A stretch of 28,639 nt of DNA from Flavobacteriales bacterium. GTDB lineage: Bacteria > Bacteroidota > Bacteroidia > Flavobacteriales_F > PHOS-HE28. Positions 8,564 to 15,948 of the stretch are shown here, piece by piece. The position numbers and the translations under genes are program-made. The notes under the pieces are model-generated. The model searched no databases and was not told the DNA's origin. It worked only from the letters and a program-made list of their open reading frames with translations. Position 1 is the first letter of the stretch; every line of letters begins with the position of its first letter. The stretch covers positions 1-28,639 of the forward strand of contig JADJDP010000001.1 of NCBI GenBank assembly GCA_016702645.1, written 5' to 3'.

Positions 8564-8571
8564 TATCTTCG
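8564..8571 (+). promoter_or_regulatory. -7-like promoter element of fdhA
   Basis: TATCTTCG matches TAnnTTTG with one mismatch, 27 bases before the fdhA ATG. The same element precedes fragment B, so it was copied along with the gene start. Confidence 0.45.
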
Positions 8572-8598
8572 TGCAGCAGGTTCCATCCGCCTTTCGCC

Positions 8599-11463
8599 AT
8601 GAACACGCCCTCCGCCAAGCACGGCACCTCCGCCCCCCCTTCGGCCCGCACCCAAAGTGCTCCCGCCTCTTCCAACGCGGTAGCCACCGAGGTCGACGTC
8701 GCCTACATCGACGGCGTGGCCTATCCCATCAACAAGAACGAAACGATGCTGGCCTTCATGCGCCGGCACATCGGCCCGAACCCGGTGCCTACGCTTTGCG
8801 ACGCACCGAACCTGGAGCCCTTCGGCAGCTGCCGGGTGTGTTCCGTGGAAGTCGCCTTGCAAGAAGATGGTCCTGCGAAAGTCATGGCCTCGTGCCACTC
8901 GCCCGTCGGCAAGGGCATGTACATCACCACCAACAGCCCGCGCATGGAGCGGCTGCGGAAGAACATCATCGAGCTGGTGCTCACCGACTACGACACCGAG
9001 CGCCTGAAGACGGAGGACCACGGGAAGAACGAACTGTACAACGTGGTGCAGCAGATCGGCTTCGACATCGATAGTGTGCGCTACCCCAAGGGCAAGACGC
9101 ACCAGCACACGCAGATGGACACCAGCCATCCGTACATGGTCAGGGACCTCAGCGCCTGTATCAGCTGCTACCGTTGCGTGCGTGCCTGTGATGAAGTGCA
9201 GGGTGAATTCGTGCTCACCATGGCCGGTCGCGGCTTCGACAGCCACATCGCCAAGGGCACCGACGAGAGTTTCTTCAAGAGCGATTGCGTGAGCTGCGGC
9301 GCCTGTGCGCAGGCCTGCCCCACGAGCGCCATCACCGATGTGTTCAAGAGCAAGGAGACGAAGGCCGATGAAGTGGTGCGCAGCGTGTGTACTTATTGCG
9401 GCGTGGGCTGCAACCTCGAAGTGAAGGTGAAGGACAACAAGGTCGTCGCCATCACCGCGCCCTACGATGCCGAATCGAACCAGGGGCATACCTGCCTGAA
9501 GGGCCGTTATGCGTTCCACTTCTATGATCACCCGGAGCGGCTGCGCACACCGCTGATCCGTAAGAACGGAGAACTGGTCCCTGCAACTTGGGACGAAGCC
9601 TATGACTTCATCGTGGACCGCTTCGCGGACATAGTGGAGAAGCACGGACCCGATGCGCTCGCCGGCGTGAGCAGCGCGCGCTGCCCGAACGAGGAGAACT
9701 ACCTCATGCAGAAATTCTTCCGCGTGCAGGTGGGCACCAACAACATCGACAGTTGCGCGCGCGTGTGCCACAGCCCCACGGCCCTCGGCATGCAGAAGAC
9801 CTTCGGCACCGGCGCGGCCACCAACAGCATCGACGACCTGAAGGACACGCACACCATCATGGTGATCGGCGCGAACCCCACCGATGCGCACCCGGTGACC
9901 GGCGCCAAGATCAAGCAGCAGATCATGAAGGGGAAGACCCTGATCGTGATCGACCCGCGCCGCACCGAGCTGGCCCGCTACGCGAAGTACCACCTGCAGT
10001 TGCGCCCCGGCACCAACGTGGCGCTGCTCAACATGTTCATGTACTACATCGTGAGCGAGGGCCTGGTGAAGCAGGAGTTCATCGACACGCGCACGGAGGG
10101 CTACGCCGATTTCAAGAAGGAACTGCTCAGCGTGGACATCGCCGAGATGGAGAAAGTCACGGGCGTGGACCGCGAGCTGGTGCGCAAGGCGGCGATCGCC
10201 TACGCGAGCTCACCCGCCGCGATGAGCTTCCACGGCCTGGGCGTCACCGAACATTTCCAGGGCACCTTCACCGTGATGCAGATCGCCGACATCGCCATGA
10301 TGACCGGCAACATCGGCCGTCGCGGTGTGGGCGTGAATCCGCTGCGCGGACAGAACAACGTGCAGGGCGCGGCCGACATGGGCTGCCAGCCGCACCAAGG
10401 CGCCGGCTACTTCGCCGTGGACACGCCCGAGTACAGCAAGCTCTACGACGACTTCTATGGCGTGCACGTGCCGAACGTCGTCGGCAAGAAGATCCCGCAG
10501 ATGTATGATGCCGCGCTCGCCGGCACCCTGAAAGCGATGTGGGTCTGCGGCGAGGACATGGGCCAGACGGATCCCAACACCAACCACGTGCGCAAGGCCC
10601 TCGGCGCGCTCGACCTCTTCGTGGTGCAGGAGCTCTTCATGACGGAGACCGCCAAGCTCGCGCACGTCGTATTGCCCGGCGCCAGCTTCCTGGAGAAGAG
10701 CGGCACCTTCACCAACGGCGAGCGCCGCATCCAACGCGTGAACGCCGCCGTGGCTCCCGTGGAAGGCACCAAGCCCGATGGCCAGATCATCTGCGACATC
10801 ATGGAGCGCTACGCCGCCAAGACCGGTCGCAAGAGCGGCAACGCCAAGAGCACCTACGAGCCCGAGTGGATCCTGCAGGAGATCAGCCGCATCGCGCCCT
10901 TCTTCAAAGGCGTGAAGTGGGACGAGCTCGGCGAGCAGGGCAAGCAATGGCCCGTGAACGCCGACGGCACCGACACCAAGATCCTGCATACCGACACCTT
11001 CAAGCGCGGGCTCGGCCACTTCTACTTCAACGCGTGGCAGATGAGCCCCGAGGTGAAGGCCAACCAGGCCGAGTTCCCCTACATCATCACCACCAACCGC
11101 GAGCTGGAGCACTACAACTGCGGCGCCATGACGCGCCGCACCGGCAACGGCGAGATCCTCACCGAGGACGTGCTACTGATCAACCCGGAGGACGCCGCCA
11201 AGAACGGCATCGCCGAGGGCGACATGGTGTGCGTGGAAAGCCCGCGCGGCAAAGTGGACATCAAAGCGCGCATCACCGACGAGGTGAAGCCCGGCATCCT
11301 CAGCAGCACCTTCCACTTCCCGGAAATGATGCTGAACCTCATCACCAGCAGCGTAAGCGACTCACTGGCCATGTGCCCCGAGTACAAGGTGGTGAGCTGC
11401 AGGATCAGGAAGGCGCGGAAGACGCATTTGCGGGAGGCGGGGGAGGTGGTGGCGAAGGCATAA
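8599..11463 (+). CDS. fdhA: Formate dehydrogenase, catalytic alpha subunit (cytosolic, Mo/W-bisMGD, cysteine form)
   Basis: A 954-residue enzyme that oxidises formate to CO2. In order it shows: a 30-residue Ala/Ser/Pro-rich lead; a 2Fe-2S ferredoxin domain with Cys67, 78, 81 and 99; a NuoG-like His-Cys region (near 175-200, ACISCYRCVRACDE); two 4Fe-4S motifs (to about residue 242, CVSCGACAQACP); the molybdopterin Fe4S4 domain (VCTYCGVGC near 264-272); the catalytic domain with Cys390 in RVCHSP in place of selenocysteine; and the C-terminal dinucleotide-binding domain (TTNRELEHYNCGAMTRRTG). There is no Tat signal. The start at 8599 matches the start kept in fragment B. No diaphorase or membrane partner subunit is adjacent, so its electron acceptor is unclear. 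Maturation should need FdhD and the Mo-cofactor genes found further right. Partial copies flank both ends. Confidence 0.95.
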   Translation: MNTPSAKHGTSAPPSARTQSAPASSNAVATEVDVAYIDGVAYPINKNETMLAFMRRHIGPNPVPTLCDAPNLEPFGSCRVCSVEVALQEDGPAKVMASCHSPVGKGMYITTNSPRMERLRKNIIELVLTDYDTERLKTEDHGKNELYNVVQQIGFDIDSVRYPKGKTHQHTQMDTSHPYMVRDLSACISCYRCVRACDEVQGEFVLTMAGRGFDSHIAKGTDESFFKSDCVSCGACAQACPTSAITDVFKSKETKADEVVRSVCTYCGVGCNLEVKVKDNKVVAITAPYDAESNQGHTCLKGRYAFHFYDHPERLRTPLIRKNGELVPATWDEAYDFIVDRFADIVEKHGPDALAGVSSARCPNEENYLMQKFFRVQVGTNNIDSCARVCHSPTALGMQKTFGTGAATNSIDDLKDTHTIMVIGANPTDAHPVTGAKIKQQIMKGKTLIVIDPRRTELARYAKYHLQLRPGTNVALLNMFMYYIVSEGLVKQEFIDTRTEGYADFKKELLSVDIAEMEKVTGVDRELVRKAAIAYASSPAAMSFHGLGVTEHFQGTFTVMQIADIAMMTGNIGRRGVGVNPLRGQNNVQGAADMGCQPHQGAGYFAVDTPEYSKLYDDFYGVHVPNVVGKKIPQMYDAALAGTLKAMWVCGEDMGQTDPNTNHVRKALGALDLFVVQELFMTETAKLAHVVLPGASFLEKSGTFTNGERRIQRVNAAVAPVEGTKPDGQIICDIMERYAAKTGRKSGNAKSTYEPEWILQEISRIAPFFKGVKWDELGEQGKQWPVNADGTDTKILHTDTFKRGLGHFYFNAWQMSPEVKANQAEFPYIITTNRELEHYNCGAMTRRTGNGEILTEDVLLINPEDAAKNGIAEGDMVCVESPRGKVDIKARITDEVKPGILSSTFHFPEMMLNLITSSVSDSLAMCPEYKVVSCRIRKARKTHLREAGEVVAKA

Positions 11464-11509
11464 AAGCTAACGCCGTGGTCGATCTGAAGCTTGTTCCTCA
11501 ATACGATGA

Positions 11510-11528
11510 GAAAGCGTTCAGCGCTTTC
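11510..11528 (+). terminator. Hairpin after fdhA, at the left end of fragment D
   Basis: GAAAGCG (11510-11516) and CGCTTTC (11522-11528) form a perfect 7-bp stem with a 5-base loop, 47 bases past the fdhA stop. It may be the fdhA terminator. The right arm runs into the start of the duplicated fdhA tail. Confidence 0.4.
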
Positions 11529-11628
11529 ACTGGCCATGTGCCCCGAGTACAAGGTGGTGAGCTGCAGGATCAGGAAGGCGAGGAAGACGCATCTGAGGAA
11601 TGCTGGGGAAGTGGTTATAAATGCTTGA
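11527..11628 (+). pseudogene. fdhA 3'-end fragment D (codons 922-954 with stop)
   Basis: A second copy of the FdhA C-terminal tail: SLAMCPEYKVVSCRIRKARK, then THLRNAGEVVINA and a TGA stop, against SLAMCPEYKVVSCRIRKARK, then THLREAGEVVAKA in the intact gene. Within the fragment there are about seven silent and three amino-acid codon changes, all in the last third, so the coding sense has been preserved. Similarity begins at TCAC (11527-11530). The stop TGA overlaps the ATG of the following lipoprotein gene (TGATG). Confidence 0.88.
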
Positions 11629-12394
11629 TGGCACACACCACAACCCATTTCGGAGCACAATTAGCAATCGCCTCCTGCGCGGTAGTGGTGTTGCTTGGTT
11701 CATGTCGAAAGGACGACTCCGATGATGGCAGGAAGGACCCTATTCACCGAACGTATCATCTATTCCGAATCGTTCGCTCAATGGGGCGCCTGGAACACGG
11801 TACCTGACGGCATCTTTGACCCGGACCACCTCCTTGTCAGAATGGAGGATGGCGTGTTGAAACTCACTTATGACCAAACCCTGTATGGCGCTTCTTGGCT
11901 TGGCGCCGAGTTGATCGCCGAGCATTCAAGAGGATTCGATATTGACCCGTCTTGAAGTATGAGGATCGCTCTGGCGCAGGGCTACTTCCAAGTGCTGAAC
12001 CAGTGGCACGATACGGTGATCTCCAGGCGTGGCAGCTCAGGTTGGGTCGTTCGCTAGCACATCAAGACTTAGGCTGGACTACAATAACATTGAAATGACT
12101 TTGCCCCATCCGAATTTCGGACGGACCCATCGTGATTCAACCTTCGACGCTGATGCCTTCAGGGATCGATGGGCGAATTTGAACTCATTGCGGACCGAGG
12201 CGACAGGATCTTCCGTGTGGATGGCATCGAGCACCCACTTAGCGAAGCGTACTTCAACGTCAACGGCATGTCCAACCATCCGCTCTCGATTGAGTTCACT
12301 CTGGGTCACAATACTGCACTGTTCCCTAGGAGTCGACCACTTGTTCGTGGACAAGATCGAGATACATACATGGACCGGGGAACGACCGAATTGA
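11628..12394 (+). CDS. Putative lipoprotein of unknown function, frameshifted
   Basis: Begins with a lipoprotein signal peptide, MAHTTTHFGAQLAIASCAVV followed by VLLGSCRKDDSD, with lipobox LGSC, so it is probably anchored in the envelope. The rest is recovered from two or three frames: FTERIIYSESFAQWGAWNTV, then DGVLKLTYDQTLYGASWLGA, then QGYFQVLNQWHDTVI, then LIADRGDRIFRVDGIEHPLS, then VDKIEIHTWTGERPN and a stop. Restored length is about 255 residues. The pattern of short beta strands with Trp/Tyr resembles a jelly-roll (LamG- or GH16-like) domain, but I do not recognise a family. The ATG overlaps the stop of fdhA fragment D, which suggests that in the source genome this gene followed an fdhA in one transcript. 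Confidence 0.6.
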
Positions 12395-12402
12395 TCGCCT
12401 AT

Positions 12403-12475
12403 AAGGTGAAGCCTGGCATCCTCAGCAGCACCTTCCACTTCCCGGAGATGATGCTTAACCTCATCACCAGCTCAC
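12403..12475 (+). pseudogene. fdhA 3'-end fragment E (codons 895-917)
   Basis: Reads KVKPGILSSTFHFPEMMLNL, then ITSS, the same as the intact FdhA apart from the first residue. Over about 70 bases only three inner bases differ (CCC/CCT, GAA/GAG, CTG/CTT), all silent. It ends at TCAC (12472-12475) and then turns to unrelated sequence. Fragment D begins at TCAC with codon 922, so E and D are nearly consecutive parts of one fdhA tail but are placed in reverse order around the lipoprotein gene. Confidence 0.9.
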
Positions 12476-12511
12476 CTATCTATACCCGCGCACGGACTCC
12501 TCCCACCCCCC

Positions 12512-12533
12512 GCAGCGGTCTGTCCGCTGCTTT
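12512..12533 (+). terminator. Probable rho-independent terminator
   Basis: GCAGCGG (12512-12518) and CCGCTGC (12524-12530) form a perfect 7-bp GC-rich stem with loop TCTGT, followed by TTT. It follows the lipoprotein gene and fragment E. Confidence 0.55.
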
Positions 12534-12589
12534 GAGCGGGCGACCCTGCGGCCCATGGACGTGATCCCGCCCCGAGTAACGCGGCTGTT

Positions 12590-12645
12590 CTACTCCCGCC
12601 CCTTCTTCTTGCCGGCCAGACCCGTCTTGCTCTACGCTCCGGCTT
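12590..12645 (-). pseudogene. Possible remnant of a gene's 3' end, tail SKTGLAGKKKGRE
   Basis: On the minus strand a short frame ends SKTGLAGKKKGRE with a TAG at 12590-12592; an in-frame stop lies just upstream, so only the tail is left. A similar stretch occurs at 15199-15265 (SKLTQTAKKKGRK). About 65 bases align at roughly 70 percent by eye. Lys/Gly/Arg-rich tails of this type end several kinds of nucleic-acid-binding proteins, so the parent gene cannot be named. The remaining sequence from 12646 to 12700 shows nothing that I recognise. Confidence 0.35.
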
Positions 12646-12701
12646 GGCGGCGGTGGGCGGTCGCAACTGGCACGCCATCGTGGGGCGCCGACACTTCACC
12701 A

Positions 12702-12764
12702 TGCGGAGAATACCGCCCATAATCTCCGCAACATTCGCGGAGGTTATCCGTACCTTTCTCCGCA
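12702..12764. promoter_or_regulatory. Operator array in front of fic
   Basis: Four GCGGAG half-sites lie in the 76 bases before the fic ATG: TGCGGAGA (12702-12709), the inverted TCTCCGCA (12723-12730), GCGGAG (12737-12742) and the inverted TCTCCGCA (12757-12764). They form two inverted pairs. The Fic protein ends in a winged-helix-like domain, so autoregulation is likely but inferred. Confidence 0.7.
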
Positions 12765-12777
12765 TTCCGGAACGGCC

Positions 12778-13878
12778 ATGCCCCTCTACATCCACCAGCG
12801 CAAGGACTGGCCCGCCTTCAGGTGGGATGCCGACGCATTGGTGCCGGCCGTGGCGAAGGCCCGCCAGCTGCAGAGCCACTTGCTGGGCCGCATGGCCGCC
12901 GTGGGTTTCGACCTGCGCAGCGAAGCGAACCTGGAGACCATGATCCTGGACGTGGTGCGCACCAGCGCCATCGAGGGCGAAGTGCTCGATCCCGCACAGG
13001 TGCGCTCATCGCTCGCGCGCCGTTTGGGGCTGGATGTCTCAGGCGCTGCACCGCAGGACCGCAACGTGGAAGGCATCGTGGAGATGATGCTCGATGCCAC
13101 GCAGCAGGCGGACGCGAAGCTCACGGCCGATCGGTTGTTCGGCTGGCATGCCGCCTTGTTCCCAGCTGGTCGCAGTGGCATGTATCAGATCCTCGTGGGC
13201 CGCTGGCGGGACGACTCCACTGGCCCAATGCAAGTGGTGAGCGGCGCGATGGGCCGGGAGCGCGTGCATTACGAAGCGCCTGCGGCCGCACGACTGAAAG
13301 GGGAAATGACGGCTTTCCTCAAGTGGGTGAATACCGAGAGGTCTCTCGACCCGCTGATCAAGGCAGGGCTCGCGCACTTCTGGTTCGTCACCCTGCATCC
13401 GTTCGACGATGGCAACGGCCGCATCGCACGCGCCATCGCCGACCTGTTGCTCGCGCGCAGCGATGGTTCGCCGCAACGCTTCTACAGCATGAGCGCGCAG
13501 ATCCGCACCGAGCGCAAACGCTATTACGACATGCTGGAGCGCTCGCAACGCGGATCACTTGACGTGACCGAATGGCTCGTCTGGTTCATGACCTGCCTTC
13601 AGCGGGCGATCACGGCTTCGGAAGAGACGCTGTCCGCCGTGCTGAACAAGCACCGCTTCTGGCAAACGCATGCGAAGACCATCCTGAACCCGCGGCAAGT
13701 GAAACTGCTGAACAAGTTGCTGGACGGCTTTGAGGGGAACCTCACTTCGAGCAAGTATGCCAAGCTGACGAAGACCTCGCAGGATACAGCCTCACGCGAC
13801 ATCGCGGACCTGGTCGCCAAAAAGATCCTGAAGAAGGGCCGGGCCGGTGGACGGAGCACGCATTTCGTGCTCGCCTGA
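12778..13878 (+). CDS. Fic family protein (DUF4172-type) with C-terminal winged-helix domain
   Basis: A 366-residue protein that is expected to transfer AMP from ATP to a target protein. The N-terminal part resembles DUF4172 (YIHQRKDWPAFRWDADALV) and contains the inhibitory helix motif T62-S-A-I-E66-G67, which places the self-inhibition in front of the Fic core. The complete active-site motif H207-PFDDGNGR-215 follows. The C-terminal 80 residues (LTKTSQDTASRDIADLVAKK) look like a winged helix-turn-helix. All key residues are present, so it should be active. There is no antitoxin-like small gene next to it, in line with built-in inhibition. Targets are unknown. It starts directly after a palindromic operator array and is followed by an unrelated SRPBCC gene. 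Confidence 0.93.
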   Translation: MPLYIHQRKDWPAFRWDADALVPAVAKARQLQSHLLGRMAAVGFDLRSEANLETMILDVVRTSAIEGEVLDPAQVRSSLARRLGLDVSGAAPQDRNVEGIVEMMLDATQQADAKLTADRLFGWHAALFPAGRSGMYQILVGRWRDDSTGPMQVVSGAMGRERVHYEAPAAARLKGEMTAFLKWVNTERSLDPLIKAGLAHFWFVTLHPFDDGNGRIARAIADLLLARSDGSPQRFYSMSAQIRTERKRYYDMLERSQRGSLDVTEWLVWFMTCLQRAITASEETLSAVLNKHRFWQTHAKTILNPRQVKLLNKLLDGFEGNLTSSKYAKLTKTSQDTASRDIADLVAKKILKKGRAGGRSTHFVLA

Positions 13879-13960
13879 CACACGTCCGGGTTGCGAGGGT
13901 CCACGACCGATCCCACCAACCCCTTCCCATCAGCTCCAAGCGGCTCAAGGGCAAGCATCA

Positions 13961-14001
13961 CTGACGCACGTCAGCTCTCGCTTTCTATGGACGCGTCAGC
14001 T
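13961..14001. repeat. Small direct repeat with an inner palindrome before the SRPBCC gene
   Basis: GACGCACGTCAGCT (13963-13976) recurs as GACGCGTCAGCT (13990-14001). The first copy sits within the palindrome CTGACG-CA-CGTCAG (13961-13974). It may be an operator or part of a terminator for fic. Confidence 0.4.
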
Positions 14002-14021
14002 TCGCGAAAGATCATCGATCC

Positions 14022-15144
14022 ATGCGGTTGATCCAGCACTACCTCCCCCCACCCGCGCCATGTGGAGATCCACCGCATCGCCGTGAACGCGCCGCCCGCG
14101 GAAGCGTGGGAAGTGGCGCGGCACTTCGATGGCTCCACCATTCCTTGGGTGCGCTTCCTCTTCGACCTGCGCACGCTGCCCGACCGCATGCGCGGCTTGG
14201 ATGTGCCCCTGGCCAAGGACAGCGGTCTGGGGGTGGACGACATCGCTTCGCACGGTCACGGCTTCATGCTGCTGGACGAGAAGCCCGGTGAAGAGGTGGT
14301 GGTGGGCGCGATCGGGCAGTTCTGGCACCTGAACATTCCCTTCCATGATGTGGCGCCGAAGGAATTCGCCTCCTTCCATGAACCCGGCTGGGGCAAGGTG
14401 GCCTGGTGCATCCGCGTGGAGCCCCGCGAAGGCGGGTCGTGGATCACGCTCGAGCTACGCGTGACCGCCACGGACGACACGAGCTGGCGCAAACAGACCA
14501 ACTACTTCCGCCTGATCGGTCCGTTCTCCCACCTGATCCGCACCTCGGCGATGGCGCACCTCGAAGCGCAGTTGGGAAAGGCGCCGCTTCCCGAGGACGA
14601 CCACCGCGACCTGCCGGGGGATGCCATTCTACCGGATGCGCCGTATTCGCTCACGCATGCCATCGACATCGAAGCTCCACCATCCATGGTATGGCCGTGG
14701 CTGATGCAACTGGGCTGCGATCGCGGCGGCTGGTACAGCATCGATGCCCTGGACCATGGCGGGGAACCGAGCGTGGCCGAGCTGCGCACGGAATGGAGCG
14801 AACGGCGCGTGGGCGATACCGTGCACGCCACACCGGCCCTGGACGGCGGTTACCGTGCGTGAGGTACAACCTCAGCGTTGCCTTGTGCTCGGCGCGGAAA
14901 CGGACCGCATGGGCGGGCACATCCGCACCAGCTGGTCCTTCGTGCTGGAACCCATCGGCACCGATGCCACCCATCTGGTTACCCGCGTGCGCGGTATCGG
15001 TGATCCCCCGTGGTCGGCCTGGCTGCAAGGTGCGGTGCTCTTTCCGCCCATGCATGCGCTGATGCAACATGCGCAATTGAAGAACCTGAAGAAGCTGGCG
15101 GAGGAACTGGCCTGGGCGCGTGCGCGGACGGTGGTCCTTGCTGA
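14022..15144 (+). CDS. SRPBCC-fold protein with two START-like domains, frameshifted
   Basis: The main open frame (14062-14862) and its continuation in another frame (about 14850-15140) give a protein of roughly 370 residues. Two SRPBCC (polyketide cyclase/Bet v 1-like) repeats are suggested by the recurring openings VEIHRIAVNAPPAEAWEVA and THAIDIEAPPSMVWPWLMQL. The second half continues REVQPQRCLVLGAETDRMGG, then THLVTRVRGIGDP, then LKNLKKLAEELAWA. The ATG at 14022 (MRLIQHYLPP) fits as the start if one base is corrected in the C-run near 14045. The end is uncertain: a TGA lies at 15142-15144 one frame off, while the open frame runs to 15307 without family-like sequence. This fold binds hydrophobic ligands; the ligand is unknown. 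Confidence 0.7.
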
Positions 15145-15198
15145 GCGCGAACCCGTCGTCGTTCGAAATGGCCTGTGCCAGAGCAGTCGTTGCCCGGA

Positions 15199-15265
15199 CT
15201 ACTTCCGCCCCTTCTTCTTGGCGGTCTGCGTCAACTTGCTCTGGTCCCCGACTCGTCGGTGGTCG
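15199..15265 (-). pseudogene. Possible remnant of a gene's 3' end, tail SKLTQTAKKKGRK
   Basis: The minus strand reads SKLTQTAKKKGRK followed by TAG (15199-15201). It resembles the tail at 12590-12645, and together they bracket the fic-SRPBCC block. The frame stays open upstream into the neighbouring gene but without recognisable sequence. Between 15145 and 15361 nothing else stands out. Confidence 0.35.
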
Positions 15266-15361
15266 ATCGTCCCCGCTGCCCCGTCACGCAGGCCGCAACG
15301 GGTCTGATGGTGCTTGAACACAGGATGCGTCAGGGCTATCTGCGCGACCTTCGGATCGACG

Positions 15362-15814
15362 CTACTTATTCTCGTCCGCCTTCGGCCATTCCCGCCACGT
15401 GTAGCTCTTCTGCGATCTTCCATCGCCCTCGTACTTCAGCAACAGGAAGTAATCGGTGAAGATGCGCCAGCCGAGTATGGCGATCTCGGCCTTAGCCATG
15501 GCGGCGTTGTGCTCCACGTCGATGGAGATGATGCGGCCCTTGCGGTTGTTCTTCTCACCCACCTTGATGCCATCGATGTACTTCGCACCCGAGCGGATGC
15601 TGGGCTGTCGGCATCGTTCACAGTGTAGAGGTTGAAGTCTGGATGAAAGGCACGGCGCACCTGAGCAGGATACGCCGTTGGCCGTGCCGTCGATGTAGTC
15701 CATGAGCGTGCTGGTGATGCGTGGCAATTCTTCGGCACCTCCGGGGTTTTGCGCTGCTGTGCATATGGCGGAGCCCAGAAGGACGACCAGCAGCAAGTGG
15801 TGGATTGGAGACAT
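15362..15814 (-). CDS. NTF2-like (putative lumazine-binding family) exported protein
   Basis: About 150 residues with a signal peptide (MSPIHHLLLVVLLGSAICTA, then AQ), so probably periplasmic or secreted. The mature part is a single NTF2-like domain: ITSTLMDYIDGTANGV at the start, a central RSGAKYIDGIKVGEKNNRKG, and the ending ISIDVEHNAAMAKAEIAILG, then FTDYFLLLKYEGDG, then KSYTWREW. Between about 15620 and 15665 the frame is locally wrong. The neighbouring frame reads QVRRAFHPDFNLYTVNDAD, which is what the family has there, so a compensating indel pair is present. I chose the Met at 15814 because the signal peptide begins there; the open frame runs on to 15856. The function of this group is not known. 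Confidence 0.8.
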   Translation of the reverse strand: MSPIHHLLLVVLLGSAICTAAQNPGGAEELPRITSTLMDYIDGTANGVSCSGAPCLSSRLQPLHCERCRQPSIRSGAKYIDGIKVGEKNNRKGRIISIDVEHNAAMAKAEIAILGWRIFTDYFLLLKYEGDGRSQKSYTWREWPKADENK

Positions 15815-15948
15815 GTGGTGGGTTGATGTTGATGGAATATCAGGCACAAGATCCAAAGCCGAGCTTTGAAGGTTCGGATCAGCAAAAGGCGATACCGGTA
15901 TGGAGCGACCACACCGAGCTACATTGTTCCACGATCACCCAGACCGCC

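Noticed and set aside
9766..9768. Possible selenocysteine site in fdhA
   Set aside because: The codon is TGC (Cys), not TGA, so no recoding is needed.
8563..9993. A 476-codon minus-strand open frame opposite fdhA
   Set aside because: Shadow of fdhA codon bias; the plus-strand protein has all domains of the family.
10210..11112. A 300-codon minus-strand frame opposite fdhA
   Set aside because: Also a codon-bias shadow with no recognisable domain.
10539..11807. A long plus-strand frame overlapping the fdhA end and running into the lipoprotein
   Set aside because: Only its last part (from 11628) is a real gene start; the rest is an Arg/His/Gln-rich out-of-frame reading of fdhA.
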